Below are positions 18,020 to 26,218 of a DNA stretch of 64,000 bases, in pieces; the first letter of the stretch is position 1; each line of letters opens with the position of its first letter. Below the pieces are notes generated by a model. The model searched no databases. It was not told where the DNA came from and was given only the letters and a program-made list of their open reading frames with translations. A program made the position numbers and the translations under genes. This stretch comes from CADEEX01 sp040081555 (lineage in GTDB: Bacteria > Acidobacteriota > Vicinamibacteria > Vicinamibacterales > CAVVIG01). The stretch is taken from contig JBEBGG010000003.1 in NCBI GenBank assembly GCA_040081555.1, positions 1 to 64,000 on the forward strand, read 5' to 3'.

Positions 18020-18694
18020 ATGACCCCTCCGACCGCGACGTGGCGCGACCGCGCGATGTTCGTGATCAGAAAATTCGTCATCGGATACCGCATCTCCAAG
18101 GAGCCGCATTTCGATCGCGAGGCCACGGCGCACTTCGAGAACGCGGTGGCGCGCTCCACCAACTATCTCGAGTATGGCAGTGGGGGCTCGACGATACGGG
18201 CGTGGCAGTCCGCCCGCACGGTGGTCTCAGTCGACAACGATCGCGGTTACGTGCGCGCCGTGAGCCGCGCACTCACACGGTCCGCCCGCAGACCGCAGCT
18301 GTCGCAGCTGATTCACGTCCACACGGGAATCACCTGGCAGTACGGGATTCCGGTCTTCAAGGCGCCCACGCCCAGGCGACTGCAACGCTGGCAGCGCTAC
18401 GCCACCGCTCCCTGGGAATTCCTGCGCGCTCATGCCATCGTCCCAGACACCATCCTGGTCGATGGCCGCTTTCGGGTGGCCTGCATCCTCGAATCCCTAC
18501 TGAATCTCGATGACGGGAGCGCCTGCGTGATCCTGGTGGACGACTACCTGGACCGCCCTGAGTACAGCGTGGTCGAGGCATTCGCCGACCGCGTGGCCAC
18601 GGCTGGACGCATGGTGACGTTGCGCAAGAAACCAGACTTCGACCGGCAGGAGTGTCTGCGTCTGCTGCCCCACTTCCAGCGGGAGTGGCGATAG
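18020..18694 (+). CDS. Methyltransferase-like protein (224 aa)
   Basis: The phrase STNYLEYGSGGSTIRAW resembles motif I of class I methyltransferases (E-Y-G-S-G-G), followed by VVSVDNDRGY as an acidic strand and TILVDGRFRVACILESL, a motif seen in bacterial FkbM/Methyltransf-like proteins encoded in glycan loci. The protein is cytosolic and lacks a signal. It sits 9 bases after the membrane protein gene and one base before the next, so the three are probably one transcript. The exact enzyme type cannot be established. Confidence 0.6.
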   Translation: MTPPTATWRDRAMFVIRKFVIGYRISKEPHFDREATAHFENAVARSTNYLEYGSGGSTIRAWQSARTVVSVDNDRGYVRAVSRALTRSARRPQLSQLIHVHTGITWQYGIPVFKAPTPRRLQRWQRYATAPWEFLRAHAIVPDTILVDGRFRVACILESLLNLDDGSACVILVDDYLDRPEYSVVEAFADRVATAGRMVTLRKKPDFDRQECLRLLPHFQREWR

Positions 18695-18695
18695 G

Positions 18696-19898
18696 GTGCG
18701 CGGCGTGCTCACCGGCGACGGCGCGTGGTGCTGGTTTCAGGACCCGCGCGCGGTGCACATCCATCACCGCTTCCGCCGCACCACCGCCACGTGGGTGACG
18801 CGCTCGGGAGAGTTGCAAGTCGGCAGCTACGATCACGACACGAATGACACGGGCGTCTTCACAGTGAGACGACGATGGGGCGCCGACGACCATGGTAGTG
18901 GCTCGCTGCTAGTACTGCCCGACCGGCGCCTCATGGTCTTCTACGCACAACACAACGGGAAGGGACTCTACTGCCGAACCACGACGCAGGCTGAAGACAT
19001 CCGCGAATGGGACGAAGAGGTGGCGGTCACGACGGACGACCGGGTGACCTATTCCAATCCTGTCTATCTGCGCGACGAGGGGCGCATGTACCTCTTCTGG
19101 CGCGGTCAGGACTGGAAGCCGACCTATGCGACGTCGTCTGATGGCTCGACGTGGTCGGAGCCACGCACGCTTATTCGTGATGCGGCGCGAGCCGCGCACA
19201 ACGTCCGCCCGTACTTCAAGATTGCGTCCGATGGCACGTCGGCGATCGACATCGTCTTCACCGATGGCCACCCGCGGGATGAGCCCACCAATTCTGTCTA
19301 CCACGTGCGCTATGAGCGGCAGGAACTCCGCGCCTCGGACGGCCGCGTGCTGGGGCGTCTCGAGGACCTGCCCCTGTCGCCCCGCGTCGCTTCCGTGGTC
19401 TACGAGGGTCGGCAGCAGCGTGTGCCGGCCTGGGTCTGGGATCTGGCGCTCGATCGGAGTGGACACCCGGTCGTCGCCTATACCCGTCTGCCTTCTATTG
19501 GCGATCATCGCTATCACTACGCGCGATGGACCGGACAGGCGTGGTCAGACACGCAGATCACACCCGGCGGTGGGTGGTTCCCCCGGACGCCGCGGTGGCG
19601 GCGCGAGCGTGAACCCCACTACTCGGGCGGCATCGCACTGGACCATGCCGACCCCTCAACCGCGTACCTCTCTCGCCAAGTCGACGGGCGCTTCGAAATC
19701 GAGCGGTGGGCCACAGCCGATGGCGGCCACAGCTGGGACATGACCCCGATCACGAGTGGCTCCGAGCAGGACAATGTCCGTCCGGTGGTCCCGCGGGGAG
19801 TCACAGGGCAGGGCGACCTCGTCCTCTGGCTCCAGGGCCGCTACGTGCGCTACACGAAGTACGACATGCGGATCGCGATGCACGCCTCTCTGCGCTGA
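18696..19898 (+). CDS. BNR-4 family beta-propeller protein
   Basis: The N-terminal GDGAWCWFQDPRAV is characteristic of the BNR_4 family, which has a sialidase-type beta-propeller fold and is often annotated as a putative neuraminidase or polysaccharide-binding protein. Repeated short strands with D-x-S/G patterns, for example SSDGSTWSEPRTL, and GGIALDHADPSTAYLSRQ support a propeller. The start is GTG, one base after the upstream stop, and there is no signal peptide, which is notable because the family is usually exported. A role in glycan processing is plausible from context only. Confidence 0.7.
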   Translation: MRGVLTGDGAWCWFQDPRAVHIHHRFRRTTATWVTRSGELQVGSYDHDTNDTGVFTVRRRWGADDHGSGSLLVLPDRRLMVFYAQHNGKGLYCRTTTQAEDIREWDEEVAVTTDDRVTYSNPVYLRDEGRMYLFWRGQDWKPTYATSSDGSTWSEPRTLIRDAARAAHNVRPYFKIASDGTSAIDIVFTDGHPRDEPTNSVYHVRYERQELRASDGRVLGRLEDLPLSPRVASVVYEGRQQRVPAWVWDLALDRSGHPVVAYTRLPSIGDHRYHYARWTGQAWSDTQITPGGGWFPRTPRWRREREPHYSGGIALDHADPSTAYLSRQVDGRFEIERWATADGGHSWDMTPITSGSEQDNVRPVVPRGVTGQGDLVLWLQGRYVRYTKYDMRIAMHASLR

Positions 19899-20112
19899 TC
19901 GGCGCTAGCCAACCCTGCTCGGCGCGTCTGGGCCGCCCTCGTAAACGGCACGTCCATCAGCCCTGGGACCGCGCCCAGGCCTGGCGCGAGAAATCTCGCG
20001 GCCACTCCTGAAATCTCCCCCCTTCAGCGTGCCTGAGGCGGCGGCGCCCTCTGATCACGGCCTTCCTGGACGGTCAAGCTCTTGCAGCAACGGCCGTACA
20101 GAGGAGAGACCT

Positions 20113-20637
20113 ATGATGAGTTGTGTGTCTGGACGGATGTTCGCACCTGCAGTTCTGCTGGCTTTCGGAAGCTCGTTGCTCTTGTCAGGGTGTAACAAGC
20201 CCGAACCGGCGCCCGCGCCCGTGGTGCCGAAGGTCAGTGTCAACGCGATCATGGTAACGATGGTGGACAACGCGGGCCACGTGTTGTGGGACGTCGAAAA
20301 ACCTGACGGCGCTCCCAAGGACGAAGCAGACTGGCTGGAAATCGAGGACCATGCGATTCAAATGGCGGCGGCCGGCTCCCTGATCCAGCTCGGGGGCACC
20401 GGTCCGGCCGACGCGGGGTGGATTCGTCAGGTCGGGTGGAGCAAGAGCGCTGACATGATGGCCGACGCCGCGCTGACGGCGCTGAGCGCGGCGAAGGCCA
20501 GGGATCTCCCGGCGCTCATCAAGGCCAACGGCCTTCTGGCGGATTCCTGCACCAGCTGCCACGACGCGTTCAAGCCCGGTCTCCCGACCGAAGGCATCAC
20601 GCACCAGCGACCGCACTCAGAGTCGCACTCCAAGTAA
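20113..20637 (+). CDS. Cytochrome c'-like lipoprotein
   Basis: The N-terminal signal ends in a lipobox LLLSGC with Cys27, so the mature protein is probably lipid-anchored. The mature part is largely helical and carries one heme-c site near the C terminus, CTSCH at residues 146-150. A single C-terminal CxxCH in an all-helical protein is the layout of class II cytochromes (c'/c556). A GAGGAGAG ribosome binding site precedes the ATG, which is why this start is chosen over upstream ones. A related protein (CTTCH) is encoded on the other strand near 35.6 kb. A role in electron transfer or NO/stress binding is inference. Confidence 0.75.
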   Translation: MMSCVSGRMFAPAVLLAFGSSLLLSGCNKPEPAPAPVVPKVSVNAIMVTMVDNAGHVLWDVEKPDGAPKDEADWLEIEDHAIQMAAAGSLIQLGGTGPADAGWIRQVGWSKSADMMADAALTALSAAKARDLPALIKANGLLADSCTSCHDAFKPGLPTEGITHQRPHSESHSK

Positions 20638-20644
20638 TTGGTTC

Positions 20645-20670
20645 GGGGGCGCGAAGAATTTCGCGCCCCC
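20645..20670 (+). terminator. Terminator-like hairpin after the cytochrome gene
   Basis: A perfect 11-base-pair stem (GGGGGCGCGAA with TTCGCGCCCCC) encloses a 4-base loop, beginning seven bases after the stop codon. It lacks a clear T-run, so it could be a weak intrinsic terminator or an mRNA-stabilising hairpin. Confidence 0.65.
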
Positions 20671-20690
20671 GATGCAATCGTGCTGTCCAC

Positions 20691-20807
20691 CAACGGGGAC
20701 GCCTGCCAACGTCCCCGTTGCCTTCCCGTTCGACTTGCCAATAAAAACGCGACCTGCCTTGGCAGGATAGTTGCCCACTCGTGACTGCGTGAGCCATCCG
20801 TGGCTCA
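20691..20807 (+). promoter_or_regulatory. Hairpin-rich leader before the PEGA gene
   Basis: Three dyad symmetries occupy the interval before the PEGA gene. The first is a perfect 10-bp stem CAACGGGGAC/GTCCCCGTTG (20691-20700 with 20711-20720). The second is CCTGCC/GGCAGG (20753-20766). The third is a perfect 7-bp stem TGAGCCA/TGGCTCA (20790-20807), which ends five bases before the CGGAGGC ribosome binding site. The arrangement suggests a structured 5' untranslated region that could affect translation. No known riboswitch class was recognised. Confidence 0.5.
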
Positions 20808-20825
20808 ACAACGGAGGCAACAAAC

Positions 20826-21485
20826 ATGGTTAACAGAGCGATTCTCTCCGCGAGTGCAGTGGCTCTCGTGCTTGGCACCACCGGATTCTCAGCAGAGGCC
20901 GCCCAGAGCGAAGGCCACGCTCGGTCGCGACGGGGTGGGGGCGAGTCTCGCGACTCGGACAGCCGCCGCGGCGACCGCCGGGACAATCACGACCGTCAGG
21001 ACAACCGGCGCGGCTCCTCGGAGCGCGCGCAACGCGATGATCGCCGTGACGGTCACTTCCGACCGGAGCTGCGCGGTGACGACCGCCGCCACTTCGAGTT
21101 CCGCCGGGTGCCGCCCCGCCACTACTACGGGCTCGGCGGGAACTTCCGCCCCTACTTCGGCCTTGGCTACGGCTACCGCTACGGCTCGCCCTACTCAGGC
21201 CGGGTCTACGGGTACGTGGATCGACCCGGTTACGGCCTGCGCCGCTACTACGGCGACGTTCGGCTGCTGGTACGGCCACGCGGCGCAGAGGTGTTTGTCG
21301 ACGGCTACTACGCCGGCATCGTCGATGACTTCGACGGCGTCTTTCAGCGACTGACGCTCGAAGCAGGCCCGCACAACATCGAGATCGCGGCGCCAGGCCT
21401 CGAGCCGCAGTTCTTCGACGTCTACGTAGACGCAGCGCGCACCGTGGAACTGCACGGCGATCTGCTCCGGGATCGACGCTACTAA
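20826..21485 (+). CDS. Secreted PEGA-domain protein with Arg/Asp-rich linker
   Basis: A signal peptide (cleavage after about residue 25) is followed by a highly charged, low-complexity segment rich in Arg, Asp, Gly and Ser (residues about 30-85), then a Tyr/Gly-rich stretch (about 95-140). The C-terminal PEGA-type domain reads VRLLVRPRGAEVFVDGYYAGIVDDFDG...LTLEAGPHNIEI. PEGA domains are small beta-sandwiches found in exported bacterial proteins, usually of unknown function. The ribosome binding site CGGAGGC is well placed. The gene has its own hairpin-rich leader. Confidence 0.8.
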   Translation: MVNRAILSASAVALVLGTTGFSAEAAQSEGHARSRRGGGESRDSDSRRGDRRDNHDRQDNRRGSSERAQRDDRRDGHFRPELRGDDRRHFEFRRVPPRHYYGLGGNFRPYFGLGYGYRYGSPYSGRVYGYVDRPGYGLRRYYGDVRLLVRPRGAEVFVDGYYAGIVDDFDGVFQRLTLEAGPHNIEIAAPGLEPQFFDVYVDAARTVELHGDLLRDRRY

Positions 21486-21524
21486 GGACCGGAGGGAGCG
21501 CATCGCGGAGCTTATGATCGCTCT

Positions 21525-21872
21525 GTGATCAGCCTTCGCCGGCCGGTGCTCACTCGCCAGCGCGTGCGGCTCGCCTACGCCGTCGCGGTCACAGCAGACC
21601 TGCTGCAGCTTCTGCTGGGACCGCTCGGCTGGGCGGGCGCCGACCAACTCATCGACCTGGCGGCGATGGTGCTGACCTGGCGCATCATCGGGTTTCATCC
21701 GGTGCTGCTGCCAACCTTCGTACTGGAGTTTCTGCCGATCGTCGACTGGTTGCCAACCTGGACAGGGTGTGTGGCGGTCGTCGTCGCGCTACGCAAGCGA
21801 GAGCAGGCTGCGATGCCTCCGCCGGCTGGCCCGGGACCGTTCATTGATGTCAAACCGACCAGAGTTGAGTGA
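21525..21872 (+). CDS. Small membrane protein of unknown function
   Basis: A 115-residue protein beginning with GTG, with about three hydrophobic segments (AYAVAVTADLLQLLLGPLGW, LAAMVLTWRIIGF and TWTGCVAVVVALR). The cytosolic N terminus is Arg-rich, and the C-terminal tail is Pro-rich and hydrophilic. I recognise no catalytic motif or characterised family. The GC-biased third positions argue for true coding. It is convergent with the amidase gene. Confidence 0.6.
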   Translation: MISLRRPVLTRQRVRLAYAVAVTADLLQLLLGPLGWAGADQLIDLAAMVLTWRIIGFHPVLLPTFVLEFLPIVDWLPTWTGCVAVVVALRKREQAAMPPPAGPGPFIDVKPTRVE

Positions 21873-21916
21873 GCCCAACAGCGACTCGGTCAGTAAATCA
21901 CCAAATCACCACATGA

Positions 21917-23677
21917 CTAACGCGCCCCCGGCGGTGGAATGCGCCGGTGGGTCGCCTGTTCGAAAGCGTAGGCCAGCGCGAGCAGTTGGGGTTCGCTGCA
22001 CGCCGTGCCGGTGAAGCTCACACCGAAGGGCGCAGGAGCGGCGGCGAAGCCGTCCGGAAATGCGGGCGTCGGTTGGTTCGGCAGAAGCGCGAATGGAACG
22101 ATCACCGTTGGGTAGCCTGGACGGGAGCCCATCACCGCAGCACCCGGGCCTGGGAACAACAACGCATCGAGACGGTGGGATTTCATCACGGCATCGATCC
22201 CTCGAGTCGCGGTCAGCTGCACATCACGCGCGCGGTCGGCGTCGTAACGCGCTTTGTCTCGCTCAACATCCATCTCGTCTGAAATCTCGAGAAGCGACTG
22301 TCCGTACCTCAGTGAACCCGCCGGGCGATGTGCTCGGTTCCACTCGATGAGCGCCGTGAGGCTCTTCACCGGCGCGCTGGCGCCAAGAGTCTCGAGCCAC
22401 TGGTTGAAGTCGCGCTTCATGCCGTACTTGAGGACGACCGAGCAACCGTCGTCTTGGCCGCGCGCTTCGTCAGCACCAGAACAACTGTTCCACTGGATGA
22501 CGTTCTGTGCGGGATCAGGCTCAATCACGCTCGGGAGATCGGCCGGGTCGACCACCACCGCGCCTCGCGCCTTGAGCACCGCAATCGCATCAGCCATGGC
22601 CCGGGCCTGGTCGGGACTCAAGCCGCCGCGTGGTCCATCGCCCAATGCGTCTGGCAAACGGTCGAAGAAATACGCACGAGGAATGCCAATGCGCGCGCCC
22701 TTGAGCGCATCCACCTTGAGATACGGCACGTAGTCATTGGCAGGAGGCGGCATGCAGGTGCGCGTCGCCATGTCGTGAGGGTCGGGCTGACGCCCCTCGA
22801 GCGCGCCCAGCATGATGGCCACGTCCGTCACGCTCCTCGCCATCGGCCCAGGCGTGTCCTGATCGGCCGTGATCGGAATCACGCCATACCGGCTGATGCG
22901 CCCGACCGTGGGCTTCACCGCGGCCAGCATGTTCTGGTTCGACGGACTCAGAATCGACCCGGAGGTTTCAGTGCCGACGTTGCCAGCCCAGAGGCTCGCG
23001 GCGGTCCCGCTGCCGGAGCTGGACCCGCCGGTCGAGAGGGCTGGCCGGCCGTCAAACGTGGCGTCGCGCGGATCGCGCCGCGGGTCGTAGGGATTGAAAC
23101 CGAAGCCGCCCACCGCGTTGTAGTTGCTCGGCATGGGCGTCGGCGCACCGGCCACCCAGTTGGCGAGCTCGGTCATACCGGTCTTGGCGATGATGATCGC
23201 GCCAGACGCTTTGAGATTGGTGACGAGCGTCGCTTCGTAGGGCGGCGTGAAGCCCGCAAACGCCAGCGCACCGCCGGTGGTCGGCATGTTGGTCGTCTGG
23301 ATGTTGTCCTTCACCGCGATGGGAATGCCGTGGAGCGGCCCTCTGACGTGGTGCTGACGCCGCTCACGATCGCGCTCCGCCGCTTCCTTCAGCGCGTCAC
23401 GGTTCACGTAGAGCGTGGCATGCAGCGTCGATTCGTAGGTGCCGATCCTGGCGAGAGACTGCGTCACGAGTTCGACCGAGGTGACGCGCTTCTGCTCGAG
23501 CGCGCGGCGCATCTCGGGAATCGTCGCCTCAACCACCGTGAATGGCCGCTTGGCAGCGTCAAGCGTGAGCGTGGCGACGGCAACCACAGCCACGAGCACG
23601 GCAGTCACGGTCGGCAGCTTCAAGATCCGGTTCCGTGACGTCGTGTTTTCTGGGCGCATCCGGTCCGCGAAAATCAT
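21917..23677 (-). CDS. Exported amidase (amidase signature family)
   Basis: The protein has a hydrophobic N-terminal segment (TAVLVAVVAVATLTLD, about residues 24-39), so it is secreted or membrane-anchored. It carries the amidase-signature core: Lys123 in PIAVKDN, the Ser-rich GGSSSGSGTAA near residue 217 containing the cis-Ser, and nucleophile Ser241 in GTETSGSI. Enzymes of this family hydrolyse carboxamides, including peptide amides. The 586-residue length and AKTGMTELANW motif are typical of the secreted amidase subgroup. ATG at 23677 or seven codons later are both possible starts. It is divergent from the HMBD gene. Confidence 0.88.
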   Translation of the reverse strand: MIFADRMRPENTTSRNRILKLPTVTAVLVAVVAVATLTLDAAKRPFTVVEATIPEMRRALEQKRVTSVELVTQSLARIGTYESTLHATLYVNRDALKEAAERDRERRQHHVRGPLHGIPIAVKDNIQTTNMPTTGGALAFAGFTPPYEATLVTNLKASGAIIIAKTGMTELANWVAGAPTPMPSNYNAVGGFGFNPYDPRRDPRDATFDGRPALSTGGSSSGSGTAASLWAGNVGTETSGSILSPSNQNMLAAVKPTVGRISRYGVIPITADQDTPGPMARSVTDVAIMLGALEGRQPDPHDMATRTCMPPPANDYVPYLKVDALKGARIGIPRAYFFDRLPDALGDGPRGGLSPDQARAMADAIAVLKARGAVVVDPADLPSVIEPDPAQNVIQWNSCSGADEARGQDDGCSVVLKYGMKRDFNQWLETLGASAPVKSLTALIEWNRAHRPAGSLRYGQSLLEISDEMDVERDKARYDADRARDVQLTATRGIDAVMKSHRLDALLFPGPGAAVMGSRPGYPTVIVPFALLPNQPTPAFPDGFAAAPAPFGVSFTGTACSEPQLLALAYAFEQATHRRIPPPGAR

Positions 23678-23770
23678 AGTGCACGCGCCGCCGCCGGCAG
23701 GAAACCGGTGGCCGCAATTTTCGGATGGGCCCCTTCGCTCCCGTCCCGCCGAGTCCGGTAAGATGCACCC

Positions 23771-25066
23771 ATGCGCACGAAGCTTGCTGGCCTCATGGTC
23801 ACGCTCCTTGCAACCCTCGCGTCAGCCCAACAGCCGGCGCGCGCGCCGCAACCCCCTGCCCGCACCACGGGGCAGACGCCGCCGCGTACCGGCGCAGGCG
23901 CGCTGCCTCCGCTGGTCTACATCTGCCCGATGCCGGAAGACTCGGAAGTCATTGAAGACAAGCCGGGCAAGTGTCCGAAGTGCCGCATGGCCCTGGTGGC
24001 GGTCCGGCTCGACTCGAAGTTCTGGTGCCCCATCCATCAAACCGTGGTCGTGCGAGACCAGGCGGGCAAGTGCCCGCGCGACGGCAGGGACCTCGTCCCG
24101 GTGACGCTCTCTGAGTCGTGGAGCTGCGCAGACAAGCCAGACACCAAGCTGCTCGAACCAGGGCGCTGCGCCGACGGCAAGGCCCGCACCATCAAGTACG
24201 AGCTCGCGGCCCACGGCGATCACAACCCGAAGCACGGCGGCCAGTTCTTCATGGCGGCGGATCGGTGGCACCACCTCGAAGGCACCTACCCGACGCTCGG
24301 CCTGGTACGCCTGCACTTGTACGACAACTTCACCAGGCCGATGTCGCCCAAGGGGGTTACCGGCACGCTGCTATTGCTCGACCAGATGAACAAAGAGGTG
24401 GCGGCGTATCCCTTGGTGGCGGCCCGCGACAATCGAACGATGACGGCCAAGATTCCGGCGGCAAGAGCAGCGCTTCCGCTGAACGCGGCCGTGAAGATCA
24501 AGTTCAAGCCGACCGAGCCGGAGAACTTCTTCAACTTCCCGTTCTCGAAGTTCTCGATTGAACCCCCTGCCGCACCAGCGGCGAAGGCGCCCAAGCCTGC
24601 CGCGGGGTCCACGCCGGGCATGCCCGGAACGCCCGCAGCCTCAGCGCCAGCGGCCCCACCTGCCGCCGCCGCACAGGAGCCGGTGATGCTCGACCGTCCG
24701 CTGCAAGTGCCACCAGGCCTCGCCGAAGCGACGGACGAAACCAGGCTCCCCAAGAACGTCGCGGGCCTGGTGGCCGAACTCAACACGCGCGCCACCGATG
24801 TCGGCAAGCTTGTCGCCGCCGGTGAACTCGCGCAGGTCTGGCTGCCGGCCATTGGCACCAAGACCGTGGCACTGGTGCTCGACGCGCACACGCCGTCGCT
24901 GCCCGAACGTCAACGCGCCTCGGCCAGCGCCGCCGTCAAGCAGATCGTCATGGCCTCGTGGGACATCGACAACTACGGCGATCTCGGCAACGGCACGAAG
25001 GTCACCGCGGCCTACCAGCGGCTCACCGCCGCGGTTCAGAGTCTCAACGCTCTCTATGCGCCCTAG
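23771..25066 (+). CDS. Secreted heavy-metal-binding protein with three HMBD-like repeats
   Basis: A signal peptide and a Pro/Ala-rich stretch precede the repeat region. The first repeat, YICPMPEDSEVIEDKPGKCPKC (Cys52, Cys68, Cys71), is a clear heavy-metal-binding (HMBD) domain of the kind found in copper and mercury proteins. A second unit (FWCPIHQ...AGKCPRDGRDLVPV, Cys86 and Cys101) and a third, more diverged one (SWSCADK...PGRCADGKA, Cys119 and Cys133) follow at similar spacing. Residues about 145-260 form a beta-rich domain beginning HGDHNPKHGGQFFM, followed by an Ala/Pro-rich linker and a helical C terminus. A metal-sensing or chaperone role is an inference. Confidence 0.7.
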   Translation: MRTKLAGLMVTLLATLASAQQPARAPQPPARTTGQTPPRTGAGALPPLVYICPMPEDSEVIEDKPGKCPKCRMALVAVRLDSKFWCPIHQTVVVRDQAGKCPRDGRDLVPVTLSESWSCADKPDTKLLEPGRCADGKARTIKYELAAHGDHNPKHGGQFFMAADRWHHLEGTYPTLGLVRLHLYDNFTRPMSPKGVTGTLLLLDQMNKEVAAYPLVAARDNRTMTAKIPAARAALPLNAAVKIKFKPTEPENFFNFPFSKFSIEPPAAPAAKAPKPAAGSTPGMPGTPAASAPAAPPAAAAQEPVMLDRPLQVPPGLAEATDETRLPKNVAGLVAELNTRATDVGKLVAAGELAQVWLPAIGTKTVALVLDAHTPSLPERQRASASAAVKQIVMASWDIDNYGDLGNGTKVTAAYQRLTAAVQSLNALYAP

Positions 25067-26204
25067 CGTCGTTCGCACGGCGCTCTCGCTCACTGTCGTC
25101 GCCCTGGTCATGTCCATCGCGTCCACTCGCACCGACGCGCACAAGGGCGTCACGTCGAAGTACACCTACAACGACGATGTCTATCCGATCCTGAAAGCAA
25201 AGTGCGGCCGGTGCCACGCCGACAACGGGCCGACGCCCATGTCTTTACTCACCTATCAGGAGGGTGGCGGCGCGGTCGCCTGGGCGCAGTCGATTCGCGA
25301 GATGCTGATGGCAGAGGCCATGCCGCCGTGGCACGTGGACCCGACCGGCCCCGCGGTGAAGAACAGTCATTCGATCACCCCGCACGAGATGGACATCCTC
25401 ATCACGTGGGCCTCGGGCGGCACGCCACAGGGCGATCAGCTCAAGAAGCCCGGCCCCTCGCAGGTCGTCTCACAGTGGTCGCTCGGCACACCGGACGCGA
25501 CGCTGGCGCTCACCGAGTACGCGCTGCCGGTGGGCACGATGGAAGCCAGCACCGACATGACGGTGGCCACCAACTTCACCGAAGCCAAGTGGGTGAAGGC
25601 GGTGGACCTGCTGCCGGGGACGCCCTCACTCGTCCGTCAGGCCACCATTGCCATTGACGGCGGGCAGACGCTCGCCGTGTGGGAGCCGGCCGACGATGCG
25701 GTAACCGCGCCGGGGGGGACGGCGTTCAAGATTCCTGCGGGCGCCAAGCTGAAGGTACACATTCGTTACAAGAAGGGCTGGCAGGACGAGCAGTCGGCCA
25801 AGGCAGACAAGAGCACCATCGCCTTCTACTTCACCGACGAGCCGCTCTCAGGCAAGGAGATCGAAGCCTTTGCCGTAGAGCCGCCCGCGGGTGAAGCGCC
25901 GCCGCGTTTCAGCCGCACCTTGCCAACTGGCGGCCGCGTGCTCGCCATCCGTCCGCAGGTGGATCGCGCCTACGCCGCGGTGGAGATCAACGCCGTGGCC
26001 GCCTCAGGGCGGAAGGTGCCGCTACTGAAACTGCGCGGTGTGCGTCCCGAGTGGCCGCGCCGCTACTGGCTCGCCGATCCGGTGGAGCTCCCCAAGGGCA
26101 CGACCATCGAAGTCAGCACCACACCGGGCGACGAAGACACCGGCCCTCTTGGTCCGGCCGTCAAGAGCCCGTTGCAGTTCTCGCTCGACCTGGTCGCGCA
26201 GTAG
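25056..26204 (+). CDS. Secreted c-type cytochrome domain protein
   Basis: The start ATG lies inside the end of the previous gene. A signal peptide (about residues 1-28) is followed by a single heme-c motif CGRCH at residues 50-54 and the phrase MPPWHVDP, where a Met or His could be the distal ligand. The remainder, with GTPDATLAL and TNFTEAKWVKAVDLLPG, resembles the C-terminal region of Cu type II ascorbate-dependent monooxygenase-like proteins that follow such cytochrome domains, but the usual His-His copper pair after that point appears to be replaced by V-R-Q. It is a likely periplasmic electron carrier. Confidence 0.7.
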   Translation: MRPSVVRTALSLTVVALVMSIASTRTDAHKGVTSKYTYNDDVYPILKAKCGRCHADNGPTPMSLLTYQEGGGAVAWAQSIREMLMAEAMPPWHVDPTGPAVKNSHSITPHEMDILITWASGGTPQGDQLKKPGPSQVVSQWSLGTPDATLALTEYALPVGTMEASTDMTVATNFTEAKWVKAVDLLPGTPSLVRQATIAIDGGQTLAVWEPADDAVTAPGGTAFKIPAGAKLKVHIRYKKGWQDEQSAKADKSTIAFYFTDEPLSGKEIEAFAVEPPAGEAPPRFSRTLPTGGRVLAIRPQVDRAYAAVEINAVAASGRKVPLLKLRGVRPEWPRRYWLADPVELPKGTTIEVSTTPGDEDTGPLGPAVKSPLQFSLDLVAQ

Positions 26205-26218
26205 ACGCGCTGCAGGTT

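Noticed and set aside
22328..23638. A 436-codon open frame on the + strand
   Set aside because: It is antisense to the amidase, whose signature motifs and signal segment are clear. Arg/His-rich composition is typical of a GC-rich shadow frame.
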